A DNA stretch of 64,000 bases from an uncultured bacterium. GTDB taxonomy: Bacteria > Planctomycetota > JAJSAM01 > JAJVHW01. The stretch's first letter is position 1. Every line of letters starts with the position of its first letter. A program made the position numbers and the translations under genes. The stretch is taken from positions 382,389 through 446,388 of the forward strand of contig CALKVK010000035.1 in NCBI GenBank assembly GCA_937996235.1, in the 5' to 3' direction. The notes beneath the pieces were generated by a model. It ran no database searches. It had not been told where the DNA came from and saw only the letters and a list, made by a program, of their open reading frames with translations. This document shows positions 55,655-63,478 of this stretch, in pieces.

Positions 55655-55692
55655 CGGCCTCCGCCACGCCCGTCACCTCGCGCCGCGGCGCC

Positions 55693-56739
55693 TCAGGAGT
55701 GCCCGAGCACCACGGGGCACGCGACGTAGTGCCCTTCCTCCACGCGCTCGAGCGCGGGCACGTGCTCGGCGCACGAAGGCTGTGCGATCGGACAGCGCGT
55801 GCGGAACGGGCAGCCGCTGGGCTTGCGCAGCGGGCTCGGCACCTCGCCCTGCAGGATGACGCGCGCCGGCCGCGAGCGTGACGGGTCGGGAAGCGGGACT
55901 GCCGAGAGCAGCGCCTTCGTGTACGGATGCACGGGAGCCCGGTGGATCGAACGCGACGGACCGATCTCCATCACGTTCCCGAGGTACATCACCGCGATCC
56001 GGTGGCTGATGTGCTCGACCACCGAGAGGTCGTGCGCGATGAACAGGTAGGTGAGACCGAACTCCTCCTGCAGATCCTGCATGAGGTTGATGACCTGCGC
56101 CTGGATCGAGACGTCGAGCGCCGAGACGGGTTCGTCGGCGATGACGAGACGCGGCTCGGTCGCGAGCGCCCGGGCGATGCCGACGCGCTGGCGCTGCCCG
56201 CCGGAGAACTCGTGCGGGTAACGGAAGGCTTGCTCGCCCGTGAGCCCGACCTTCTCGAGGAGCCAGGCGACGCGCTCGTCGCGCTGCGCACGCGAGAGCT
56301 GCGGGCGGTGCACGCTCAGAGGCTCCGCGACGATCTCGCCCACAGACCACCTGGCATTGAGCGACGAGTACGGGTCCTGGAAGATCATCTGGATCTCGGA
56401 CCGGACCGGCCGCATGCGCGCGCGATCGAGCTGGGCGAGGTCGACGACATCGCCGTCGGAGCGTCGAAATCGAAGCTCACCCGACGTCACGTCGACGAGG
56501 CGCATGATCGCCTTGCCGACCGTGGTCTTGCCACAGCCCGACTCACCGACGAGTCCGAGGGTCTCGCCACGGCGCACGTCGAAGGAGACGCCGTCGACGG
56601 CCTTGACCTCTCCGATCCGTCGCAGCAGCACGCCGCCGTGGATCGGGAAGTGCACTCGGAGGTCGCGCACGTCGAGCAGCGGCGCTGCCGTAGCGGGGGC
56701 GGAGTCGCGCTCCGCGGCGGAGACGGCGTCGGGGCTCAC
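55693..56739 (-). CDS. OppF/DppF-type ABC transporter ATPase
   Basis: This 348-residue ATPase has its GTG at 56739 overlapping the stop of the upstream ATPase. It has Walker A GESGCGKT near residue 80, Q-loop MIFQDPYSSLN, signature LSGG-type FSGGQRQRVGIARAL, Walker B LVIADEPVSALD and the switch His in FIAHDLSVV. The C-terminal peptide-importer domain carries the cluster-type cysteines GCPFRTRCP and a later Cys pair (PSCAEH, VACPVV), which bind an Fe-S cluster in related DppD/F proteins. The stop is 38 bp from the stop of the convergent permease gene of the other locus. Confidence 0.94.
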   Translation of the reverse strand: MSPDAVSAAERDSAPATAAPLLDVRDLRVHFPIHGGVLLRRIGEVKAVDGVSFDVRRGETLGLVGESGCGKTTVGKAIMRLVDVTSGELRFRRSDGDVVDLAQLDRARMRPVRSEIQMIFQDPYSSLNARWSVGEIVAEPLSVHRPQLSRAQRDERVAWLLEKVGLTGEQAFRYPHEFSGGQRQRVGIARALATEPRLVIADEPVSALDVSIQAQVINLMQDLQEEFGLTYLFIAHDLSVVEHISHRIAVMYLGNVMEIGPSRSIHRAPVHPYTKALLSAVPLPDPSRSRPARVILQGEVPSPLRKPSGCPFRTRCPIAQPSCAEHVPALERVEEGHYVACPVVLGHS

Positions 56740-57773
56740 GACTGCGCCTCCCCCGCCGCGCGCTTCATGCGCTCTCGCGCCGCCGGGTCCACGAGATGAC
56801 ACCGGCAGGCGCGCTCGGTGCCGAGTACGTGCAGATCGGGCTCGACCTGGTCACAGTACGCCGTGCGCTCTGGGCAGCGCTGCGCGAACTTGCAGCCTGG
56901 AGGCATGTTCAGGATGCTCGGGACGATCCCGGGGATCGTCGTCAGGCGCACCCGATCCGGATGGTCCGGACGCGGCAGGGACGCCAGGAGCCCGCGGGTG
57001 TACGGATGCTGCGGATCCCGGAAGAGCTCGCGGACCGGCGCGACCTCCTGGATCTTGCCGCCGTACATCACCGCGACGCGGTCGCACGTCTCCGCAACGA
57101 CCGCCAGGTCGTGCGTGATGAGCAGGATCGAAGCATCGCCGGTCTTCTGGCGCACCGCGAGCATGAGCTCGAGGATCTGCGCCTGGATCGTGACGTCGAG
57201 CGCCGTCGTCGGTTCGTCGGCGATGAGGAGCGCGGGCTCGAGCGCGAGCGCCATCGCGATCATCGCGCGCTGGCGCATCCCGCCGGAGAACTGGTGCGGA
57301 TAGTTCGCGAGCCGGCTGCGCGGATCGGGGATGCCTACGAGTTCGAGCATCTCGGCGGCGCGGTCCTCGGCGGCCTTCCGCCCGAGCTGCGGCTGGTGGT
57401 GGCGGATGGCCTCGCGAAGCTGGAAGCCGATCGTGAACACCGGGTTGAGAGCCGTCATCGGCTCCTGGAAGATCATGGAGATGTCGTTCCCGCGGATCTT
57501 TCGCATCTCCGGATAGCTCAGCTTCATGAGGTCGCGGCCGCGGAAGTGGATCTCACCGCCCTCGATCCGGCCGGGCGGATCCGGGATCAGCCGCATGATC
57601 GAGAGGGAGGCTACCGACTTGCCGCTCCCGGACTCGCCCACGAGACCGAACACCTCGTTCGTGTAGATATGGAACGAAACTCCGTCGACGGCCTTCGCGG
57701 TGCGCCCTTCGACGTCGAAGTACGTGCGCAGGTCGCGCACGTCGAGGAGCTTGGTCCGTTCCGCAGGGGGCAT
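56736..57773 (-). CDS. OppD/DppD-type ABC transporter ATPase
   Basis: This 345-residue ATPase starts at ATG 57773, with GAGG eight bases upstream; GTG 57782, overlapping the permease stop, is the alternative. It has Walker A GESGSGKS, Q-loop MIFQEPMTALNP, signature FSGGMRQRAMIAMAL, Walker B LLIADEPTTALD and switch LITHDLAVV. The C-terminal region has GCKFAQRCPE and the TERACRCHLV tail, a cysteine set like that of Fe-S-containing peptide-importer ATPases. It pairs with the next gene product as the two nucleotide-binding subunits. Confidence 0.94.
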   Translation of the reverse strand: MPPAERTKLLDVRDLRTYFDVEGRTAKAVDGVSFHIYTNEVFGLVGESGSGKSVASLSIMRLIPDPPGRIEGGEIHFRGRDLMKLSYPEMRKIRGNDISMIFQEPMTALNPVFTIGFQLREAIRHHQPQLGRKAAEDRAAEMLELVGIPDPRSRLANYPHQFSGGMRQRAMIAMALALEPALLIADEPTTALDVTIQAQILELMLAVRQKTGDASILLITHDLAVVAETCDRVAVMYGGKIQEVAPVRELFRDPQHPYTRGLLASLPRPDHPDRVRLTTIPGIVPSILNMPPGCKFAQRCPERTAYCDQVEPDLHVLGTERACRCHLVDPAARERMKRAAGEAQS

Positions 57774-57778
57774 CGCGC

Positions 57779-59158
57779 TCACCTCAGCCGCGAGAAGACC
57801 TTCGGATCGAACGCCTCGCGCACGGCCTCCCCGATCAGCACGACGGCGTAGAGCGTGGCGGCGAGCGCGACGGTCGGGATGACCGTCAGGTGCGGATAGA
57901 GCTTCAGGTTCTCGAGGCCCTGCTTCAGCACGCCGCCCCACGACGGCGTTCCCGGAGGAAGGCCGAACCCGAGGAAGTCGAGGGAGACGAGCGTCGTGAT
58001 GTACGAGACGATCGCGAACGGGGTGAACGTCACGATCGGGACGATCGCGTTCGGGAGGATGTGCCGCGTGATGATCTTCCAGTCGGACACGCCGCAGCCG
58101 ATCGCCGCCTGCACGTAGTCCTTCGACTTCTCGCGATAGAACTCGCCGCGCACGTAGTACGTGATCGCGATCCAGGCGCGCAGCGTGATGAGCGCGGCGC
58201 AGAGCACGGCGAACGAAGGCGTCACGATCGAGGCGAGAATCATCATGACGAACAGGAACGGGATCGAACCCCAGATCTCGACGAAGCGCTGCGAGAGGAT
58301 GTCGATCCAGCCTCCGAAGTAGCCCTGCGCCCCGCCCACGAGGATGCCGACGCCCTGACCGAGCGCGGAGACCAGCAACGCGAACGCGATGGAGATGCGG
58401 AACCCGTACAGCATGAGCGGTACGACGTCGCGCCCGGACGCGTCCGTCCCGAGCGGAGCCGTCTCCGCGAGCGAGGGCGCGTTGGGCGGGTTCTTCGCGA
58501 GGTCGTAGCGCAGGTCGGACGGGCCGAACGGATAGAGCGGCATGACGATCCACGCGTCCCCGCGCTCGAACACGTCGAGCGTGCCGCGCAACGTCGCCGC
58601 CTCCGCTTCCTTCCGCTCCACCGCGGCGAGCTTCCGCTTGTGGAACTCACCGGCATCGGGACGCAGCGCAGCCGGATCGAGCGCCGCGCGTGCCTCCCGC
58701 GCCTCGGTAGCGGTGCGCTCGATGTCGGCGCGCAGCGCGTCGTGGTCCGCAGCCCAGCGCGCGAACGCGCGGTAGTCGACGGGCGCGTCACCCACCATCC
58801 CGAAGTCCGAGCGCTTCTGGAACGACGAGATGTCGGCGAAGAACAGCGCCTTGTCTGCCCACTCCGCGACGGCCGGGAACGCGGTGCGCTCGCCGTAGTG
58901 GATGACGAGCGGCTTGCCGTTCACGAGCAGTTCCAGGAAGAGCGAGACGACGAACAGCGTTGCAAGCGCCTGGAACGCGAAGAATCCACGGCGTATGCGC
59001 TTGAAGCGCGCAAGGCGCCTGCGCGTTACGGGGGTGAGCTCCGCGCGGAATCCCGCCGCGCGCGCGACGCGCACGAAGACCCACGGGGCTACGCGCGTGG
59101 TCAGCGCGTAACCGCAGGCGAGCACGAGCACGACCTCTACGAGTGCGGTCAGCGACAT
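57779..59158 (-). CDS. YejE/OppC-type ABC permease with long periplasmic loop
   Basis: This 459-residue permease is unusual in its N-terminal half. A hydrophobic segment at residues 1-20 precedes the basic cytoplasmic stretch, and the normal first helix is at 58-78. A loop of about 150 residues (82-232) includes a predicted helical hairpin at 135-195 rich in Ala, Arg and Glu. The LGTDASGRDVV motif at 237-247 starts the standard permease core, with ATPase-contact loop SKDYVQAAIGCGVSDWK. The loop is longer than in the paralogue at 54518. Next in the operon are the two ATPase genes; the stop overlaps GTG 57782. Confidence 0.92.
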   Translation of the reverse strand: MSLTALVEVVLVLACGYALTTRVAPWVFVRVARAAGFRAELTPVTRRRLARFKRIRRGFFAFQALATLFVVSLFLELLVNGKPLVIHYGERTAFPAVAEWADKALFFADISSFQKRSDFGMVGDAPVDYRAFARWAADHDALRADIERTATEAREARAALDPAALRPDAGEFHKRKLAAVERKEAEAATLRGTLDVFERGDAWIVMPLYPFGPSDLRYDLAKNPPNAPSLAETAPLGTDASGRDVVPLMLYGFRISIAFALLVSALGQGVGILVGGAQGYFGGWIDILSQRFVEIWGSIPFLFVMMILASIVTPSFAVLCAALITLRAWIAITYYVRGEFYREKSKDYVQAAIGCGVSDWKIITRHILPNAIVPIVTFTPFAIVSYITTLVSLDFLGFGLPPGTPSWGGVLKQGLENLKLYPHLTVIPTVALAATLYAVVLIGEAVREAFDPKVFSRLR

Positions 59159-59174
59159 GGCGGAAGGGGAAGGC

Positions 59175-60275
59175 CTACTTGAAACGCACGCGCGGGTCCA
59201 CCAGCGCGAGCACGATGTCGGAGACGATGTTGCCTGTGAGTTGGATCAGGACGCCGAACACGAGAAGACCCATGATCACGGGGTAGTCGCGCGCGAGGAG
59301 CGACTCGAATCCGAGGAGACCCATGCCCGGGATGTTGCACGTCTTCTCGATGAGGAACGAACCGGCGAAGAGCAGCCCGATCGCACCGCCGATGCCCACG
59401 CAGATCGGGATCAGGGAGTTGCGGAGCGCGTGGACGAACACGACGCGGCGCTCGCCGAGGCCCTTCGCGAACGCCGTGCGCACGTAGTCCGCGCCCAGGT
59501 TGTCCAGCAGGGAGTTCTTCATCAGGATGGTCATGGTCGCGAAGCCGCCCATGACGTAGCCGAAGATCGGGATCGCCGTGTGGTGGATCTGGTCCTTGAC
59601 GCACCACAGGTACTCGCCCTTGGCACGCATCTCGTCCCAGCTGTCGGACCGGAACCCTCCCAACGGGAACAGTTCCCAGCCGGGGCCGAGCAGGGGAGTC
59701 GCGAAGAGGAGGAGGAGCACGAGAGCAGCGACGAACCCCGGGATGGAGTACCCGAGGAACACGATGAGAGATGTCGCCGTGTCGAAGAAGGAGCGGTGAC
59801 GAAGCGCCTTCCGCACGCCCAGTGGGATGCAGACGATCCAGGTCGCGAAGTAGCCGATGAGTCCGAAGTAGATCGAGATGGGGAAGCGCGCCGTGATGGA
59901 GTCGAGCACGTCCTCGGAGAAGCGGTAGGACTTCCCGAAGTCGCCCTGCAACACGCCGGAGAACCGCCCGTCACGCGCGGTGTCCGGCCAGGCGCCCAGC
60001 CAGATCAGGTAGCCGACGGGCACCGCTCGATCGAGCTTGTAGTACGCCTTCAGGTCGTCGATCGCCGACTGAGGCAGATCGAGGTCGCCGTCCATCAGGC
60101 CGCCGCCGCCTCCGCCTCCCTCCTGCATCTGCGCCATGCGGATCTGCATCTTGGCCTGCTCGATCGGCCCCCCGGGGGCGGCCCGCATGATGGCGTAGAC
60201 CATGAAGGTGATGCACACGAACGTCAGCGGCACCATCAGCAGACGGCGCGCGAAGTACGAGAGCATCCCGCTCAC
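59175..60275 (-). CDS. YejB/DppB-type ABC permease
   Basis: This 366-residue permease starts at GTG 60275; ATG 60266 is the alternative. The first helix (MLSYFARRLLMVPLTFVCI region) ends with APGGP, and a Gly-rich segment (GGGGGGG, residues 53-59) sits in the loop before a normal LDLPQSAIDDLKAYYKLD part. The remaining five helices and ATPase-contact loop LLDNLGADYVRTAFAKGLGE follow. Unlike the paralogue in the other locus it carries no inserted domain. It pairs with the YejE-type permease 16 bp downstream. Confidence 0.93.
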   Translation of the reverse strand: MSGMLSYFARRLLMVPLTFVCITFMVYAIMRAAPGGPIEQAKMQIRMAQMQEGGGGGGGLMDGDLDLPQSAIDDLKAYYKLDRAVPVGYLIWLGAWPDTARDGRFSGVLQGDFGKSYRFSEDVLDSITARFPISIYFGLIGYFATWIVCIPLGVRKALRHRSFFDTATSLIVFLGYSIPGFVAALVLLLLFATPLLGPGWELFPLGGFRSDSWDEMRAKGEYLWCVKDQIHHTAIPIFGYVMGGFATMTILMKNSLLDNLGADYVRTAFAKGLGERRVVFVHALRNSLIPICVGIGGAIGLLFAGSFLIEKTCNIPGMGLLGFESLLARDYPVIMGLLVFGVLIQLTGNIVSDIVLALVDPRVRFK

Positions 60276-60323
60276 GTGCGGGCACCTGCGGCAGGGCAGA
60301 CCCGGAGTCCCGGCATGGCGTGG

Positions 60324-62249
60324 CTACTTCCCGTCGGACGCCGCGTCCCAGGGCTTGACGTCGACCGGCGCCGTGGGCTCGCCGGGGAGCGGCTTGCGGG
60401 CGGCGATGGCCGCCTTCAGCGCCGCGTCCTTCTCCGCGTCGTACCACCAGTAGCGCAGGATCGCGTCGGACGAGTCGTCGGAGAGCCGATCGAAGTACGT
60501 CTTCGGGTGGCCGAATCGATTCCAGTACAGGATGCGAAGATAGCCTGCGTACCACGCGAACGCATACGGCACATCGTCACACACGAGTTTGTCGATCTCG
60601 CGCGTGATCTCCTTCTGACGCTTGCGATCGAGGACGCGGTTGTACTCCTCACAGAGCTCGTCGACACGCTTGTTCACGAACCCTGTGATGTTGTTGTTCG
60701 CATCGGTGTCCGCGAGGTCGGAGCGCCACGACGTTTCGGGATTGGGAAAGACGATCGACGTCCACGCCTGAAAGTGGATCGTGAACTGCCGCTCCGTGAT
60801 CTTCTTCGTGAGCGTCGCGCCATCGACGGACTTCAAGTTGAACTTGATGCCGGCCGCTTCGAAGTCCTCCTTCACGACAACCCAGATGCGCTCCCAGTCG
60901 GGCGGCGCGAACTCGAAGTCGAGCTCGAGACGCTTGCCGTCCGGGCCTACGAGGTAGCCGTCCTGGTCGCGGCTCGCGTAGCCGGCCTCGGAGAGCAGTT
61001 TCTGTGCCAGATCGGGGTCGAAGTGCACCATCGGGATCTCGTCGGACGCTCCCCAGTCGCGGCCGGGGAAGATCGAGTTGATCGGCTGGTACTGGTTGAA
61101 GAACAGTTTCTCGATCAGCCGCTCGCGGTTGAACAGGTGGGCTACCGCCAACCTGACGCGCTTGTCGTTGAACGGCGGCTTGCGCTGATTGAACGCGAGA
61201 CCGCTGAAACCGATCGGCATCTGCGTGTAGACGCGGCGCGCCTGGATCCAGCCGTTCTGGACGGCCTCTTCCTTCGGAACCTCCTCGACCCAGCGTTGCG
61301 CGCGCGCAACGGGATACCAGTCGAGGTCTCCCGACTTGAACATCTGGTAGATGAGTTCACGCTCGAGCACCGTCTGGAACTTCACGCGGCGGAAGTTGTA
61401 CTGGTGGCCCCAGCCCGGGATCTGCTCGCACCACCAGTCGTCTCGACGCGTCAGCGTGATGCTCTCACCGCGCTTGATGTCGGACTCGGCGGAGAGGCGG
61501 TACGGCCCGGAGCCCGTCATGAACTTCCAGTTGTAGTCTTCCAGGTAGCGCGCGCCGTCGATGCGGCACTCCTTCGCCGGGTAGATCAGCATGCCCGCGC
61601 CGAAGTACAGGAAGAGCCGCCAGTTGCGCTCGGTGGTCCGCACCTTGATCGTCAGTCGGTCGACGATCTCCGGCTCCTCGTAGTTCTCCTTGAACGTCAT
61701 CGTGCTCATGGCGTCGTTGCGATCCGCCTGCGTGCGGTGCCACCAGGTGGCGTGCACGTCGGCCGCCGTCACGGGGGTGCCGTCGGACCAGCGCGCACGC
61801 TCGTCGATCCGGAACCAGAACGTCTGGATGCCGGTGTCCGCATCGGTCTCGATGCGCCAGTGCGAGGCGAGGCGCGGCACGTACTCCTCCGTCTCCGGAT
61901 GGAGTTCCACGAGCGTCTCGTACATGAGCGAGTGCAGCGTGTTCGTGTACGACGTGTTCGCGTTCGGTCCTTGGCGGCGCAGCGTCGCGGGGAACTCGAG
62001 CCACGGGACGATGAACGGCCGGTCGGGCAGGTCCCGCTTCGCGTCGGGCGCGCCGAGCGGCGGGAAGTCGGTTGCCGTCGTCCACTGGGATGGATCGAAG
62101 GGCACGTCAGGCGGAAAGGTGTACTCGAAGCTCGAGGCGGCCTGCTGCTCCCCGGTCGCTGACTTGGGCTGCCCGCAACCTGGCCCCACCAGGAGCGCCG
62201 CAGACAGGGCGGCGCAGACCGGCAGCGCAAATCCTCGGGAACGCTTCAT
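60324..62249 (-). CDS. peptide-type ABC substrate-binding lipoprotein
   Basis: This 641-residue protein has ATG 62249 after GGGAGAG. It has a lipoprotein-like signal (FALPVCAALSAALLVGPGC) with Cys25 as possible lipidation site. The SBP_bac_5 fold is recognised by YVPRLASHWRIETDADTG, DGTPVTAADVHATWW, SGPYRLSAESDIKRGE and RVRLAVAHLFNRERLIEKLF. It is closest in layout to YejA-type binding proteins, matching its YejB/YejE/YejF neighbours. It heads the five-gene minus-strand operon (binding protein, two permeases, two ATPases). Transported peptides or microcin-like molecules are likely; specificity is unknown. Confidence 0.92.
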   Translation of the reverse strand: MKRSRGFALPVCAALSAALLVGPGCGQPKSATGEQQAASSFEYTFPPDVPFDPSQWTTATDFPPLGAPDAKRDLPDRPFIVPWLEFPATLRRQGPNANTSYTNTLHSLMYETLVELHPETEEYVPRLASHWRIETDADTGIQTFWFRIDERARWSDGTPVTAADVHATWWHRTQADRNDAMSTMTFKENYEEPEIVDRLTIKVRTTERNWRLFLYFGAGMLIYPAKECRIDGARYLEDYNWKFMTGSGPYRLSAESDIKRGESITLTRRDDWWCEQIPGWGHQYNFRRVKFQTVLERELIYQMFKSGDLDWYPVARAQRWVEEVPKEEAVQNGWIQARRVYTQMPIGFSGLAFNQRKPPFNDKRVRLAVAHLFNRERLIEKLFFNQYQPINSIFPGRDWGASDEIPMVHFDPDLAQKLLSEAGYASRDQDGYLVGPDGKRLELDFEFAPPDWERIWVVVKEDFEAAGIKFNLKSVDGATLTKKITERQFTIHFQAWTSIVFPNPETSWRSDLADTDANNNITGFVNKRVDELCEEYNRVLDRKRQKEITREIDKLVCDDVPYAFAWYAGYLRILYWNRFGHPKTYFDRLSDDSSDAILRYWWYDAEKDAALKAAIAARKPLPGEPTAPVDVKPWDAASDGK

Positions 62250-62405
62250 CGATCTCTCCCTCACGTCAGGCGAACGGGCCTCCTTGTACCCCATCGCCCC
62301 GCTTGGCGCCCTGAGCAACCGCGGCTCGCGGTGCCTGACGCGCTCGCGCGTGACGCTGCGCACGTCGGCGCCTTCCCGCACGCTCGCGCGCACCCCCGGA
62401 ATCGC

Positions 62406-62441
62406 GACGGCCGCGCCCCCGCGAGGGAGGACGCGGCCGTC
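62406..62441 (-). terminator. strong hairpin after the thioredoxin-like gene
   Basis: GACGGCCGCG (62406-62415) pairs perfectly with CGCGGCCGTC (62432-62441). Inside, CC/GG and CCC/GGG pair around a GCGA tetraloop (62421-62424), with two single-base bulges. It lies 55 bp past the thioredoxin-like stop. No U-tract follows on the minus strand, so it may end transcription with help, or protect the mRNA end. Confidence 0.45.
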
Positions 62442-62495
62442 CGTTGGTCGTTCTGCGGCTCGTATCCGCGCGCCGCAGGGCGCAGCCTCGGGAGG

Positions 62496-63389
62496 CTACT
62501 CCCAGGGCGTGCTGAAGATCGTGGCCCACTCCGACGCGAGCTTCGCAGCGCGCGGCGTCTCGGACGCGAGATCGTCGGCCATCTTGGCGAGCTTCTTCGC
62601 AGCCGCCTCGATCTGCTTGCCCTTCAGCTTCTTCGCGTTCGGGTCGGGCGCCTCGGGGCCACCGACCAGCTTCGCGATCGAAGCCTGCGCGTCGTACTCG
62701 GCCTTGTTGTCGCCCTCGCGCATCTCCTTGGCTCGCGCCTTCGCCTTCTCGGCGGCGTCCGCCTTCGGGTAGGCCTGGGCGACGCGCTCGAACTGCTGTT
62801 CCGCCCGCACGAAGAGCTTGTCCGCGGCGAGCGACTCGCCGAGGTCGAGCATCTTCTGCGCCCGGCGGTCCATCTCGGCCTGGTCGAGCGGCTTGACCTG
62901 CTTCAGGTAGCCCTCGATGGTCTTGCCGGACAGGCTGCTCGGGCTGCCCTCCCAGCGCACGATGCCCTCGGCGTCGATCAGGTAGGCATGAGGCACACCT
63001 GTCACGCCGTACGCACCGCCACCGCCGATCCCGACCTTGTAGCGGAAGCCGGAATCGTTGTGGACCATGTAGCGCAGGTTGACGTCACGCCCCTCGCCGG
63101 TCAACGCGATGACGTTCAGCCCCTTCTTGCCGTACTCGGTCTGCAGGTCGGAGAGGTGGCCCACCCCTCCTCGGCAAGGGGGTCAATGCGTCTGCCAGAA
63201 CTCGAGCAGCACCACCTCGCCCTTGTAGTCCGCGAGATCGGTGCGGCCGTCGCCGTTGATCCAGTCGCCGACCTGGATCTCCGGGGCGGCCTCGCCCATG
63301 AACGAGTTGCCCGCGGCCACGACCGACGTGTTCGTCAGCCCGACGCCGAGGGCGGCAGCGGCAACAGCCGCCAGCACTGCTGATCTCAT
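62496..63389 (-). CDS. TlpA/thioredoxin-like protein with in-frame UGA (probable selenoprotein, UPPC)
   Basis: This is one reading frame of 298 codons including the stop, interrupted only by TGA at 63183-63185 (codon 69). ATG 63389 follows GGAGAGGAAC and begins a signal peptide (LAAVAAAALGVGLT). Before the UGA comes APEIQVGDWINGDGRTDLADYKGEVVLLEFWQTH; after it PPCRGGVGHLSDLQTEYGKKGL, then GVTGVPHAYLIDAEG with the cis-Pro of thioredoxin folds. The UGA therefore sits at the first Cys of FWxxxCPPC, giving U69-P-P-C72. A hairpin of SECIS geometry follows. Residues 170-297 are helical. It is probably an exported thiol oxidoreductase with selenocysteine. A point mutation from TGC or a sequencing error is the alternative. 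Confidence 0.8.
63150..63185 (-). promoter_or_regulatory. candidate bacterial SECIS element
   Basis: After the UGA (63185-63183) come 12 bases, then GGAGGGGT (63170-63163) pairing with ACCTCTCC (63157-63150) as eight pairs including one G-U, around a five-base loop GGGCC. The loop begins 21 bases after the UGA and its first base is G. Both agree with the published pattern for bacterial SECIS hairpins (loop 16-37 bases after UGA, G in the first two loop positions). The stem is within coding sequence, as expected. Confidence 0.6.
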
Positions 63390-63478
63390 CGTTCCTCTCC
63401 GATCCGATTGCGGGAGCCGCCACGGCTCCGCCACAGCCCGCTCGAATCCTAACGCCCGGGCACCCGCTGCCCGGCACG

